Positions 1 through 10,192 of a stretch of DNA of 64,000 bases are shown here, piece after piece (the stretch's first letter is position 1; every line of letters begins with the position of its first letter). The notes under the pieces were generated by a model. It made no database searches. It had not been told where the DNA came from and worked only from the letters and a program-made list of their open reading frames with translations. Source of the stretch: Thiomicrospira sp. (GTDB taxonomy: Bacteria; Pseudomonadota; Gammaproteobacteria; Thiomicrospirales; Thiomicrospiraceae). The stretch is from assembly GCF_014859555.1 (NCBI RefSeq), contig NZ_JACUTY010000003.1:1-64000 (forward strand). Reading direction: 5' to 3'. Made by a program: the position numbers and the translations under genes.

Positions 1-1
1 G

Positions 2-109
2 AACCTGAAGGAATGTCTAGACCTTGCAAAGGTTCACAACGCAGAGCTGAGAAACCTGGCTAAGCCCCGCAGAATCAACCAGGGGTTAATCAAGGTGCCC
101 ATAACTTAA
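2..109 (+). CDS. possible C-terminal fragment of an unknown protein (NLKECLDLAKVHNAELRNLAKPRRINQGLIKVPIT*), truncated by window start
   Basis: Frame 2 open from the window edge to TAA at 107-109; no family recognised. Confidence 0.2.
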   Translation, partial: NLKECLDLAKVHNAELRNLAKPRRINQGLIKVPIT

Positions 110-114
110 TCATT

Positions 115-2151
115 CTATCGTAAATCACCAATTCCTACCATACCTGCTTTAAGCCTTTTCAACTGATCCCTTAGTTGAGCAGCCTCCTCAAAATTCAATG
201 ACTTAGCCGCTGCATACATTGATTTTTCAGTCTGTTTAATCATCTTAGCCAATTCAGCCGGACGCAAACTCACCAAGTCCAATTCAGCATAATCACCACT
301 AGACTCAGCCGCCTTACTTTCACCATGCTTTCTAGACGATTTACTGGCATAGGGCGAATGTTCAAGAATATCGGTTACTTTTTTACGTAACGCGGTCGGT
401 GTAATACCGTGCTTTAAGTTAAATTCAATCTGCTTTTGACGTCGGCGTTCCGATTCATCAATGGCCGCTTGCATGGAACGTGTCATTTTATCGGCGTACA
501 GAATGGCGCGACCATCCGGGTTTCGCGCGGCTCGCCCCATCGTTTGGATCAAAGCACGCTCCGAGCGTAAAAAACCTTCTTTATCAGCATCCAAAATTGC
601 CACCAAAGAAACTTCTGGAATATCCAGTCCTTCTCGTAGTAAGTTAATCCCGACCAACACATCAAATTCACCCTTGCGTAAATCGCGGATTATTTCGATG
701 CGTTCAACTGTATCAATGTCGGAATGCAAATAACGCACTCGTACGTTGTGGTCTTCCAAATAATCGGTCAAATCCTCGGCCATGCGTTTAGTCAAGGTAG
801 TAACCAGAATCCGTTGCGCTTTTTCAGCGATTAACCTTATCTCCCCCAATAAATCATCCACCTGAGTAGTCGCCGGCCGAACTTCAATCACCGGATCAAG
901 TAAACCCGTCGGACGCACCACCTGCTCGACCACTTTTGAGCTGTGTTCCAACTCATAATTAGCCGGTGTTGCGGATACAAAAATGGTTTGCGGCATCAAG
1001 CCTTCAAACTCGTCAAACTTCATGGGGCGGTTATCCATCGCAGAGGGCAAACGGAAGCCATAATTAACCAAGTTTTCTTTACGTGATCGGTCACCTTTAT
1101 ACATGCCGCCAATTTGTGGAATCGTAGCGTGACTTTCATCAATGATCATCAACGCATTGTTTGGCAAATAATCAATTAAAGTGGGTGGCGGCGCGCCCTC
1201 TTCTCGACCCGATAAATAACGCGAGTAGTTTTCGATTCCCTGACAATAACCCAGTTCCATCATCATTTCGATATCAAGCCGAGTACGCTCCTCTAAACGT
1301 TGTGCCTCAACCAGTTTATTTAAGCTGCGCAACTCATCTAGCCGACTTTTAAGCTCTACTTTAACCTTTTCAATCGTCTCGATCACACGCTCTCGCGGGG
1401 TAACATAATGCGACTTTGGATAAACCGTCACACGTGTCACTTTACTAATTATTTCGCCCGTTAAAGGATCAAACCAACTTAACGCTTCGACTTCGTCATC
1501 AAACAATTCAATCCGCACCGCATACTGTTCGGCTTCGGCTGGGTAAACATCCACCACGTCACCCCGCACTCTAAATGTGCCACGGTACATCTCAAAGTCG
1601 TTGCGGGTATATTGCATCGTGACTAATTTAGCTAAAATGTCGCGTTGGCTAATCGGGTCGCCCAAACGTAATTGCAAAATCATACTCAAATATTGATCAG
1701 GATCACCCAAACCATAAATCGCGGATACGGTGGCAATTAAAATCACGTCCGGGCGTTCCATTAAAGCTTTGGTCGCGGATAATCGGAGCTGCTCGATCTG
1801 TTCATTAACTGAGGCATCTTTGGCGATATACGTATCGGAAGCCGGCACATAAGCTTCAGGCTGATAATAATCGTAATACGACACGAAATACTCAACCGCA
1901 TTATTGGGAAAAAAGCTTTTCATTTCACCGTAGAGTTGAGCCGCTAGGGTCTTATTATGCGCCATAATAATGGCGGGACGCTGTACGGTTTTGATCACAT
2001 TTGCAATCGTATAGGTTTTGCCAGAACCAGTTACACCCAACAGGGTTTGAAAGGCTTCGCCGTCCTGCAAACCTTCCACCAGGCCTGCAATTGCGGCAGG
2101 CTGATCCCCAGCAGGTTGGTACTGTGAAACCAATTCAAATGCTTTTGCCAT
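115..2151 (-). CDS. uvrB: excinuclease ABC subunit B
   Basis: 678 aa; [10 protein letters not shown] Walker [14 protein letters not shown]-terminal UVR motif. Confidence 0.98.
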   Translation of the reverse strand: MAKAFELVSQYQPAGDQPAAIAGLVEGLQDGEAFQTLLGVTGSGKTYTIANVIKTVQRPAIIMAHNKTLAAQLYGEMKSFFPNNAVEYFVSYYDYYQPEAYVPASDTYIAKDASVNEQIEQLRLSATKALMERPDVILIATVSAIYGLGDPDQYLSMILQLRLGDPISQRDILAKLVTMQYTRNDFEMYRGTFRVRGDVVDVYPAEAEQYAVRIELFDDEVEALSWFDPLTGEIISKVTRVTVYPKSHYVTPRERVIETIEKVKVELKSRLDELRSLNKLVEAQRLEERTRLDIEMMMELGYCQGIENYSRYLSGREEGAPPPTLIDYLPNNALMIIDESHATIPQIGGMYKGDRSRKENLVNYGFRLPSAMDNRPMKFDEFEGLMPQTIFVSATPANYELEHSSKVVEQVVRPTGLLDPVIEVRPATTQVDDLLGEIRLIAEKAQRILVTTLTKRMAEDLTDYLEDHNVRVRYLHSDIDTVERIEIIRDLRKGEFDVLVGINLLREGLDIPEVSLVAILDADKEGFLRSERALIQTMGRAARNPDGRAILYADKMTRSMQAAIDESERRRQKQIEFNLKHGITPTALRKKVTDILEHSPYASKSSRKHGESKAAESSGDYAELDLVSLRPAELAKMIKQTEKSMYAAAKSLNFEEAAQLRDQLKRLKAGMVGIGDLR
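2074..2087. repeat. iterated palindrome, one-sided variant (ttccaccAGGCCTg) in uvrB
   Basis: ccaccaggcctgc; minus strand encodes AGLVEG. Confidence 0.75.
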
Positions 2152-2283
2152 ATTACCCCTTAAAACTTATTTCGCAAACGGCTTTAAATAACGCTTAAAT
2201 GCAGTAAAATAAAGCCTTATTTTACATCTAAAAAACCCGTGCGCTGTTTGATGTGCACCATTATACAAACCTGAGAGAGAGAA

Positions 2284-3465
2284 ATGGCCTTGCTTTCCGA
2301 TCGTGTTAATCGCGTAAAACCTTCCTTAACCCTCGTAATTTCAGCTAAAGCGGCTGAACTTAAACGCGAAGGGAAAGACATTATAAGCTTGGGCGCGGGT
2401 GAACCTGACTTCGATACCCCTGATCATATTAAGGCCGCCGGTATTAATGCGATTCAACAAGGCGATACGCGTTATACCGCTGTAGATGGAACGCCCGATT
2501 TAAAACTGGCGATTCAAGCCAAATTTAAACGCGATAATGGCTTAGATTACGATTTAAGTGAAATCTTAGTTTCCAGCGGTGGTAAACAAAGTTTTTACAA
2601 CCTATGCCAAGCCGTGCTCAATGACGGTGATGAAGTCATTATTCCCGCACCCTATTGGGTTTCGTATCCCGACATGGCTTTATTGGCTGGCGGCGAACCG
2701 GTGATTATCGAAACCGGAATTGAACAAAACTTCAAAATCACGCCTTCTCAATTGGCCAGCGCTATTAATGCCAAAACTAAATTAGTTGTAATTAATAGCC
2801 CATCCAACCCAACTGGCGCGATTTATACTCGCGATGAACTCGCTGCGCTGGCAGACGTATTACGTCAACACCCACAAGTGTTAATTGCCTGTGATGACAT
2901 GTATGAGCACATCGTATTGGGTGACACGCCTTTTACCACTTTGCTTGAAGTTTGCTCGGACTTAAAAGACCGTACATTGGTTTTAAACGGTGTATCCAAA
3001 GCTTATTCGATGACAGGTTGGCGCATTGGTTATGCGGCGGGTCCGGAAACTATTATTAAAGCCATGAAAACGGTGCAATCTCAGAGTACCTCAAACCCTT
3101 GTTCTATTTCGCAAGCCGCGGCAGTGGCGGCCTTAAATGGTCCGCAGGATTGCATTGATACCATGCTGAATGCCTTTAAACAACGCCACCAATTTGTAGT
3201 TGAGCGCGTAAACCAGATTCCTGGCTTTAAATGTTTGCCGGCTGATGGGGCTTTCTATATGTTCATTAATATTGCCCAAGCAATGAAGATGAAAGGCTTC
3301 ATAAGTGATGCAGACATGGCGACGGCCATTTTAGAAGATGTCGAAGTCGCCGCCGTACCTGGCTCGGGTTTTGGCGCAGAAGGCCATATTCGCATTTCAT
3401 TCGCCACCAGTTTAGATAACTTAAAAATCGCACTCGACCGGATGGATCAATTCATGCGAAGTTAG
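2284..3465 (+). CDS. class I/II PLP-dependent aminotransferase (aspartate aminotransferase-like)
   Basis: 393 aa; SLGAGEPDFDTPDHI, NSPSNPTGA, SKAYSMTGWRIGY PLP-lysine motif. Confidence 0.93.
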   Translation: MALLSDRVNRVKPSLTLVISAKAAELKREGKDIISLGAGEPDFDTPDHIKAAGINAIQQGDTRYTAVDGTPDLKLAIQAKFKRDNGLDYDLSEILVSSGGKQSFYNLCQAVLNDGDEVIIPAPYWVSYPDMALLAGGEPVIIETGIEQNFKITPSQLASAINAKTKLVVINSPSNPTGAIYTRDELAALADVLRQHPQVLIACDDMYEHIVLGDTPFTTLLEVCSDLKDRTLVLNGVSKAYSMTGWRIGYAAGPETIIKAMKTVQSQSTSNPCSISQAAAVAALNGPQDCIDTMLNAFKQRHQFVVERVNQIPGFKCLPADGAFYMFINIAQAMKMKGFISDADMATAILEDVEVAAVPGSGFGAEGHIRISFATSLDNLKIALDRMDQFMRS

Positions 3466-3493
3466 TTTAAGCCACTGAATTTTCTAGCGGAAT

Positions 3494-3535
3494 AAAAAAA
3501 CCGAACAGACATTACCTGCCTGCTCGGCTTTTTTA
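3494..3535. terminator. bidirectional rho-independent terminator
   Basis: aaaaaaaccgaacag...ctgctcggctttttt inverted repeat flanked by A and T runs. Confidence 0.75.
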
Positions 3536-3581
3536 TGGCACTAGTTTAAGTATCGACAAAACTTTTGAGATGCTCTTTGTT

Positions 3582-4040
3582 TTAACGACACCAATCTACC
3601 GTCACGTCATGGCTGTCTTTTACTGCATGCGTCCCGTTTGTGACGGTTTTTGATTGACGCATAAACTTATTAGCCATTAGCATCCAACTTGAAAAAACCG
3701 GATAAGTATGTCGGGTTAATTCCGCCATTTTTTCTGGATCCGCACTTGGAAAGTCCAACATAACGGCCGCCAAACGCAACAGGGTTTGCAAGTTATCTTT
3801 ATCTAAAGTTTGTGGATTAAAATAAGTTATCTTACTTAGGACGATACGCGATTGAACCAGATCTAAGTCCTCACCTTCTGGTGGCTTTTTTTTAAAGTAA
3901 CGTTCCACCAGGCCTGGTGGTGACCAATTCAAAATATTGATCATCGGCTCTATACCCAACATGGCCATTGAACCACTTCGAAACCTTAACGGAATTTCAG
4001 CTAAAAAGCCTTTTTCGAGTTTGTAGTTTTTATCCAGCAT
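3582..4040 (-). CDS. hypothetical protein, overlapping the upstream PilZ-like gene
   Basis: 152 aa ORF, 11-bp overlap with the upstream ORF; no family recognised. Confidence 0.65.
   Translation of the reverse strand: MLDKNYKLEKGFLAEIPLRFRSGSMAMLGIEPMINILNWSPPGLVERYFKKKPPEGEDLDLVQSRIVLSKITYFNPQTLDKDNLQTLLRLAAVMLDFPSADPEKMAELTRHTYPVFSSWMLMANKFMRQSKTVTNGTHAVKDSHDVTVDWCR
3905..3920. repeat. iterated palindrome, perfect 16-mer CCACCAGGCCTGGTGG
   Basis: Direct read; encodes PPGLVE. Confidence 0.97.
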
Positions 4041-4977
4041 TAGTTATCCATTCAGCGCACTGACTAATTTCAAATTGGTTCATGATTTTTTGGATTAACA
4101 TCTGCTGGGCGCGATCTGGGAAGTCAAAATTAATCCTCAGACAATAACGGGCTGTTTTAGCAACTGGGTCACAAGCCACCACAGAACCTTTGATTCCAAT
4201 AATAGACGCATGGTTATCGCTGTGGAAAGCTACACAAACCGCCTCACCCGGCTTCAGAGCCTTTGGCTGCTCAACACGTATACCGCCTTCACTGAGATTA
4301 ACGCTGATAGATTCCCATTGGGTTGGATAACGCTTTAGCACCGAGTCCTGCTGAAACGCGAGAAAACTGCCTAAACTTAGGTTCACATACTCCGTTAAAG
4401 CGCGAATAAACTGGGGTAAAGCCAATCCATCAAATTTTGTGCTTTTAAGTATGTCTAAATTTTGGTCCGCTTGCGTTGGCGTAACGTACAAAAGCTGACG
4501 ATATTTAATTTCGCGGCTATCTGAGTTTTGTGTCATGTAATGCACTTCGTTCAGATAGGTTTTGATTTTATTTTCGATGCCCTTAAAAAAGGCATAACTT
4601 TTGGGTGAGCTGAGTTTGTAGGTCTCAAGATGCGCATTTTCGGCTTTTGCCAAGCTCAAGTTTCGGCCATAGTCTTCAAGTTTAAACGGCGCATTCCCAG
4701 CTTGAACGCCTTGCATTACGTCGTTAAAAAATGCGATACGTTTTACAATATCGCTCAAAACTACGCCCGCTAAATCTGTTTCGTCTTTGACTTTTGCTAA
4801 CCAATCTTTGGCTTCAATCAACTTGGCATCCGCCATGGCTAGGCGCTGTTTAGTCAGATAAACCGCCGAGGTAGCAAAGAAGTCGCAACCCGGGATACGA
4901 TTGCGCGGCATGATATGAGCGTATACTGGCATATCGAGTCGAAAAAATCGTCGACTATCTATTGTACTTGAACTCAT
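4030..4977 (-). CDS. PilZ-domain-like protein
   Basis: 315 aa; C-terminal SVNLSEGGIRVEQPKALKPGEAVCVAF resembles the PilZ NxSxxGxxV core. Confidence 0.65.
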   Translation of the reverse strand: MSSSTIDSRRFFRLDMPVYAHIMPRNRIPGCDFFATSAVYLTKQRLAMADAKLIEAKDWLAKVKDETDLAGVVLSDIVKRIAFFNDVMQGVQAGNAPFKLEDYGRNLSLAKAENAHLETYKLSSPKSYAFFKGIENKIKTYLNEVHYMTQNSDSREIKYRQLLYVTPTQADQNLDILKSTKFDGLALPQFIRALTEYVNLSLGSFLAFQQDSVLKRYPTQWESISVNLSEGGIRVEQPKALKPGEAVCVAFHSDNHASIIGIKGSVVACDPVAKTARYCLRINFDFPDRAQQMLIQKIMNQFEISQCAEWITNAG

Positions 4978-5116
4978 TTATAACGCCTGTTAATTCGTTA
5001 AGTCCAATTATACTCAAAGTTCACTTCAGCTGGCAAAAATACTCACGCCATTTAACGATCCACCAATCACTTGCCAGACCGCTGGATTGTTTTTAAAACT
5101 TACGCCTAAAATCCTT

Positions 5117-5122
5117 TATAAT
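5117..5122 (+). promoter_or_regulatory. putative -10 box (TATAAT) upstream of tRNA-Arg
   Basis: Perfect TATAAT 18 bp before the mature tRNA 5' end; -35 not clear. Confidence 0.5.
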
Positions 5123-5140
5123 GTGCGCACGAAAGAATAA

Positions 5141-5217
<77 letters not shown>

Positions 5218-5265
5218 TACAAGTTTCCATACTAATTGACACGTTTAAGGTCAGGAGAGAGAAAC

Positions 5266-6051
5266 ATGAAAGGTGAACTGACTTTTCGACTGCATGAAAC
5301 CACACGCTTTTTAAAAGCCGTCCTTTTAAGTTCGCAAGGCCGCAAGTTTTTAGTTGGCCATATTTTCAATACTCTATTATTAGCCTTTGTATTGGTCATT
5401 AGCTTTGGTATTGTATTAATTGGTTTATACGATGGTTTTCAAATACGCCGCCGCACGCTTGCGGTCAGTTTTTCGATATTATTCACCCTGTTAATTATCG
5501 TCCCAATGGCCGTAATGCCGTTTTTTTCATTTAAAGACCTGACTAATCGCATCAACCGCTTTATTTTTAAACGTGATTTTTTTACTAGTCTGAGTCACCA
5601 TGTGTTTTATCACCAAGCACGTGATGGTGAGATCACCTTGCACTTGGCCAAGGCCCATTCAGTATTAGCTGAAAAACACCAACTATTTAACCAGTCTAAT
5701 CGTCAAACTGTGAGACGAGAGCTAAGTTTATCCATAGCTAAATCGATTCGTGAAGCCGTTCGCATCTCCAAAGACCTTGTTAAAAATGGCCGATTAAAGT
5801 CCGACCAAAAAATTGTGGGTGCCACCTATGGCTATTTATTTGGTGCCGCTAAAAGCAAGTTAAAGCTCAAGCGCATTCAACCAGCCTGGTTTAAACGCTA
5901 TATTGGCAACATCTTCTACCGTTTTGGCGCACTCCATGCGGTATTTATGTACTTTGTAATTAATGACAAATTACCCCCTGCTTTTGATCCCGTCTACTTT
6001 AAATCGACAGTAGGTGATGTGATTGGCACTAAAAACATCCAAATTGCCTAG
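5266..6051 (+). CDS. hypothetical membrane protein (two predicted TM segments)
   Basis: ATG at 5266 preceded by aggagaga; the track ORF starts upstream at a non-ATG codon. Confidence 0.75.
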   Translation: MKGELTFRLHETTRFLKAVLLSSQGRKFLVGHIFNTLLLAFVLVISFGIVLIGLYDGFQIRRRTLAVSFSILFTLLIIVPMAVMPFFSFKDLTNRINRFIFKRDFFTSLSHHVFYHQARDGEITLHLAKAHSVLAEKHQLFNQSNRQTVRRELSLSIAKSIREAVRISKDLVKNGRLKSDQKIVGATYGYLFGAAKSKLKLKRIQPAWFKRYIGNIFYRFGALHAVFMYFVINDKLPPAFDPVYFKSTVGDVIGTKNIQIA

Positions 6052-6056
6052 AGACC

Positions 6057-7328
6057 ATGAAACTACCAATTAAGCGCTCAAAACCCAAAACCACTCATTA
6101 CCATGTTAGCCACTTACAAGGTCACCATAACTCCGTTGAAATTGAAGCATTAGCTGATGATGGTCGTGGACTTGCTCGGATAGAAGGTAAGGTGGTATTC
6201 ATATCCCAAGCCTTGCCTGGCGAGTTGGTTGATGTCAAAATCATGATCGACAAACCCAGTCATGCTGAGGCTACACCGACTAAATGGCATCGGTATTCTG
6301 AGCATAGAAAGACCCCGTTTTGCGACTATTATGCTACTTGCGGAGGTTGCCAACTACAGCATCTCTCACTTAGTAGCCAACACAAATGGAAACAACAGAA
6401 TTTTTTACAACAGCTCAGTAAATCACTCAACACCCGAAAGTTAACGATAGAGCCTTTACTTGGAACAGCTAGCCAACATTATCGACGCCGTGCACGACTT
6501 GTACTCGTCAAAGATCCAAAAACCAAACAGGCTAAACTAGGTTTTCGACAAGCCCAATCTCAAACCCCTGTCGACATTGAATACTGTCCTATCTTAACCC
6601 CGGCTTTAAATCAAGCCCTTCAGAAAGCGCGATTTGAACTCTTGCCTCTAGCAAGTCGGCAAGCTAAAGAAGTGCAACTAGTTGAAGCTGAACAAGGCGT
6701 TTGGATCACCAGTGATGTTTATCAAAAAACCGCCGACGTTGATGCGCCTTATTACCTTTTAAACCAACTTAAACTTAATTTCGACCCGCAAGGCTTTATT
6801 CAAGTTAATGCGCCGATTAACCAAGCCCTGGTTAATCAAGTCGTAGACTGGTTAGCGCCTAACCAACAGGACCGGATTTTGGATTTATTTTGTGGCATAG
6901 GCAACTTCAGCTTAGCTTTAGCCCAACATGCAGGCAAAGTTGTGGGCGTAGAAGGCCTCGCAAACGCGGTGATTTTAGCGAAACAAAACGCCTTAAATAA
7001 TCAACTCAATAATACCGAGTTTTATAAGGCGGATCTTTTTGAAGATGCCCACCACCAGGCCTGGTGGTCAAGCTACGATTCGATATTGCTTGACCCGGGG
7101 CGCTTAGGTGCCAAAAACCTGTGCCAAAAGATTGGTGAACTAAATGCAAATCGTATCGTTTATGTATCCTGTCAAAGCGATACCTTGATTCGTGATCTGC
7201 AAGCCATTGAACAACAAGGTTATCGACTTAAACGGATTCAGCTGTTCGATATGTTTCCGAACACCAGTCACATTGAAAGCTTGGTATTAATGGAAAAAAT
7301 TATGTTAAACCATAAACAACACACCTAA
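6057..7328 (+). CDS. rlmD: 23S rRNA (uracil(1939)-C(5))-methyltransferase
   Basis: TRAM-like N-terminus, CGGCQLQH cysteine motif, LDLFCGIGNFSL SAM motif, VYVSCQSDTL catalytic Cys. Confidence 0.93.
   Translation: MKLPIKRSKPKTTHYHVSHLQGHHNSVEIEALADDGRGLARIEGKVVFISQALPGELVDVKIMIDKPSHAEATPTKWHRYSEHRKTPFCDYYATCGGCQLQHLSLSSQHKWKQQNFLQQLSKSLNTRKLTIEPLLGTASQHYRRRARLVLVKDPKTKQAKLGFRQAQSQTPVDIEYCPILTPALNQALQKARFELLPLASRQAKEVQLVEAEQGVWITSDVYQKTADVDAPYYLLNQLKLNFDPQGFIQVNAPINQALVNQVVDWLAPNQQDRILDLFCGIGNFSLALAQHAGKVVGVEGLANAVILAKQNALNNQLNNTEFYKADLFEDAHHQAWWSSYDSILLDPGRLGAKNLCQKIGELNANRIVYVSCQSDTLIRDLQAIEQQGYRLKRIQLFDMFPNTSHIESLVLMEKIMLNHKQHT
7051..7068. repeat. iterated palindrome, perfect 18-mer ACCACCAGGCCTGGTGGT in rlmD
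   Basis: Direct read; encodes HHQAWWS. Confidence 0.98.
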
Positions 7329-7335
7329 AAATTCA

Positions 7336-7374
7336 CCCAACAAAAAAGCACCATTAAGGTGCTTTTTTGTTGGG
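7336..7374. terminator. bidirectional terminator between rlmD and MCP
   Basis: cccaacaaaaaagcaccattaaggtgcttttttgttggg. Confidence 0.9.
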
Positions 7375-7397
7375 TTTAAACCGCTAATATTTGCGCT

Positions 7398-10034
7398 TTA
7401 AAACTCTTCCCACTCAGTTTCGTTTCTATTTGATTTTGGCTGCGGATTAGACACTGCCTTAACTTTAGTTTCGGACACTTTATTATCCAATGACTTAGGA
7501 TCCATTTTAGATTTATTGTTAGTATAAGCAGATGACAACTGGGTTTGACTAGCCGGCTTAGCCGCAATTTTTGGCTGCGGTCTCATTCTATTAGAATTTG
7601 CGCCTGTGTTGAAAAAAGCCATATTTCGACTTAGCTCGGTTGCCTGTTCACTCATACTTTCTGCCGCGGCCGATGTTTGTTCAACCAGTGCGGCATTTTG
7701 CTGTGTCGCGCCATCTATGTCACTAATAGCCGTATGCACTTGTGACACACCTTCTGCCTGCTCACTTGAAGCACGTGCAATTTGGTTAATCATGCCAGTT
7801 ACTTGCTCAATCGAGCCGGTAATGGATGCTAAACGCTCACCTGATTCACTAGCCAAACGTGTACCATCATCAATGCGCGATACACTTTCATCAATTAACT
7901 TTTTAATGTCTTTCGCCGCTTCGGCTGATTTTTGAGCCAAAGCGCGAACTTCGCCAGCCACCACCGCAAAGCCACGACCATGATCACCCGCTCTGGCCGC
8001 TTCAACCGCGGCATTAAGCGCTAACAAGTTAGTTTGGAACGCAATACCATCAATTAAAGATACGATATCCGAAATTTTATGGCTCGACTCTTGGATCGAA
8101 TTCATGGCGATAATGGTCTGCTGCATAACCTGCTCACCTTGAACCGCTTCTTTTTGAACTTTACTCGCTACTTCGGCGGCTTGTTGTGAGTTGTCTGTAT
8201 TATTCTGAACCGCTGAGTTCATTTCATCCATGGTGGCGGATGTTTGCTCCAGCGCCGCGGCTTGTTCTTGAACTCGCTGACTCAAGTCTAATGCACCACG
8301 CGAAACCTCATCTGAAGCATTGCTAACAATATCAGCCGCTTGCATGGCTTGCGATACAATTTCAGCCAGTTTTTCAAGTGATTGATTAACCGCATCTTTC
8401 AACATCTTCAGGTCACCTTCATAGTCACCGACGATCGACTGAGTTAAATCACCTTCACTTTGAGCCACCACGATACGTGTAATGTCTTTAATCGCATCAT
8501 CTAACTGTTCCATCGATTCATTAATGCGTTCTTTCAGTACGTTCATTTCACCGCGCGCTTCTAACTCAACGCGATGACCAAACTGGCCTTGCGACATATA
8601 ACCCATGACTTCGTTTATCTGTGCAATAACACTATTCATTTCATTCATGGCTGATTGGGCATTGTTCATCATGGTTAAGTATTCGCCTTTCGCCTGACAA
8701 TCAATATTAATTTTGAAGTCGCCGTCATGCATGGCTTGCATAGTTTGAGCTAACTGATTCATAACCTGTGCAATATTTTCGGCACTGTCATTTACGCCTT
8801 GCTTTAACTTATCCAAATCACCGACATATTGACCACTGATACGATGACTGAAGTCACCTTGTGAAATTGAACTAACCGTTTCGTTTGCTTCATCTAAGGC
8901 TTTACTAATTTGCTCTAGCAGTTCATTAAGGGCACTAGCCGTTTTGCCCACTTCATCCATAGACCCCACGTCTGCACGTAAGCTAAAATTACCGGTACGC
9001 ATGATATTATCAGTGGTTTGCTGAACTTTTTGCAATGGTTTTATAACCATACGACCAATCGCCACAACCAAGGCAAAGGTTAAGAAAAATATACCTAATA
9101 GCACACCAACTAATGATAACCAGGCCGCATTCACAGCCATATTAATAGGAGCTAAATAAACCGATTCATCCATCACAAACATATGACGTCCAAACACCAA
9201 ACCTTCTTCATCATAGGCAGGCAAATCAACGAAAACCTTTCCACTACCCAGGTAAATAGCCGTATCTTCACCATCTACCGGATTAAAGTGTTTTGTCACT
9301 CGTTCAACTGTGGCTTCATCAAACCAGCGATTATTCGCTAAAATATAGCGCTCATTGACGGGTTTATTTTGATCAACGTTTGGCATATCGCCATACTTTT
9401 CAGCAATATAACGTTTATCTGCGAGCAAAACCCAATCAATATTCAAGTTGTGTTTTAAGTCGTGCTTAACGGATGCGAGTCCTTGAATAAGTGAAATCAT
9501 TCCCATAAATTCACCGTCATCAATTACTGGTGAAATCGCCATTACACCTACTCCACGAGCGCCAACCCCGAGCGCACCAAAAGCTTGACGTTCTTTCATT
9601 GCGCGTTGCACTAATGGACTATGCGACGCATTTTGGCCGTAACTATCAATCTCCCAAGAGCGAATCATCATGCGTCCATCAGCCGTCATTAAAATCGTAC
9701 CGATATTGTTAAAGTTGGATTTAGAACGAAACCCATCACGAATGCCAGAAAAAAAGGGGATAACAGACTCTCGATCCTCTACCTGCAACGACTCAATAAC
9801 CTGGTTTTGCAAGGTCATGGCGGTGGCGCCCATAATGCCACTTTGCACCTTGAGCTCCATCGCGGCATCAATGTGAATTTTCATTTCTGCCAACAATTCT
9901 TGCTGAACATTTTTTTCCACCGGTTTTACCGACGTAAAATACATCATTAAACCAACTAAAAAAGCGACGACCAAGCCAACGCTAGACGCAATTCCGATAA
10001 CCTTAAGACTGAGTGACGATGAACGCTTTGACAT
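7398..10034 (-). CDS. methyl-accepting chemotaxis protein
   Basis: N-terminal TM and sensor domain, [44 protein letters not shown] signalling hairpin. Confidence 0.97.
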   Translation of the reverse strand: MSKRSSSLSLKVIGIASSVGLVVAFLVGLMMYFTSVKPVEKNVQQELLAEMKIHIDAAMELKVQSGIMGATAMTLQNQVIESLQVEDRESVIPFFSGIRDGFRSKSNFNNIGTILMTADGRMMIRSWEIDSYGQNASHSPLVQRAMKERQAFGALGVGARGVGVMAISPVIDDGEFMGMISLIQGLASVKHDLKHNLNIDWVLLADKRYIAEKYGDMPNVDQNKPVNERYILANNRWFDEATVERVTKHFNPVDGEDTAIYLGSGKVFVDLPAYDEEGLVFGRHMFVMDESVYLAPINMAVNAAWLSLVGVLLGIFFLTFALVVAIGRMVIKPLQKVQQTTDNIMRTGNFSLRADVGSMDEVGKTASALNELLEQISKALDEANETVSSISQGDFSHRISGQYVGDLDKLKQGVNDSAENIAQVMNQLAQTMQAMHDGDFKINIDCQAKGEYLTMMNNAQSAMNEMNSVIAQINEVMGYMSQGQFGHRVELEARGEMNVLKERINESMEQLDDAIKDITRIVVAQSEGDLTQSIVGDYEGDLKMLKDAVNQSLEKLAEIVSQAMQAADIVSNASDEVSRGALDLSQRVQEQAAALEQTSATMDEMNSAVQNNTDNSQQAAEVASKVQKEAVQGEQVMQQTIIAMNSIQESSHKISDIVSLIDGIAFQTNLLALNAAVEAARAGDHGRGFAVVAGEVRALAQKSAEAAKDIKKLIDESVSRIDDGTRLASESGERLASITGSIEQVTGMINQIARASSEQAEGVSQVHTAISDIDGATQQNAALVEQTSAAAESMSEQATELSRNMAFFNTGANSNRMRPQPKIAAKPASQTQLSSAYTNNKSKMDPKSLDNKVSETKVKAVSNPQPKSNRNETEWEEF

Positions 10035-10192
10035 AATAAAAACCTTTTAAAACGAATTATGTAATAATTATACACGTAAAAATACAAATTAATCGAACCT
10101 TCGCACTCAGGCCTATCTTGAAACCATTGATTTATAATAAGTAACTCCCAAGTAGCACGTATTTTTATCACGTTTACGCGTTTCAAAACGAA

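Noticed and set aside
1-114. Structured RNA (6S or SRP-like) at the left edge
   Set aside because: No convincing match to known consensus; an open frame 2 is equally plausible.
461-2198. Plus-strand ORFs inside uvrB
   Set aside because: Antisense shadow ORFs over a conserved gene.
5880-5893. ACCAGCCTGGTTT near-palindrome in the membrane protein gene
   Set aside because: Lacks the central GGCC; probably chance.
9125-9132. Half-sites ACCAGGCC (about 9125) and ACCAGGCCaagc (about 57439)
   Set aside because: Only one arm and no AGGCCT core; too weak to count.
10106-10111. Further AGGCCT hexamers (around 10109, 6953, 21225, 29840) as motif copies
   Set aside because: Flanking arms do not match the palindrome; a few isolated hexamers are expected by chance.
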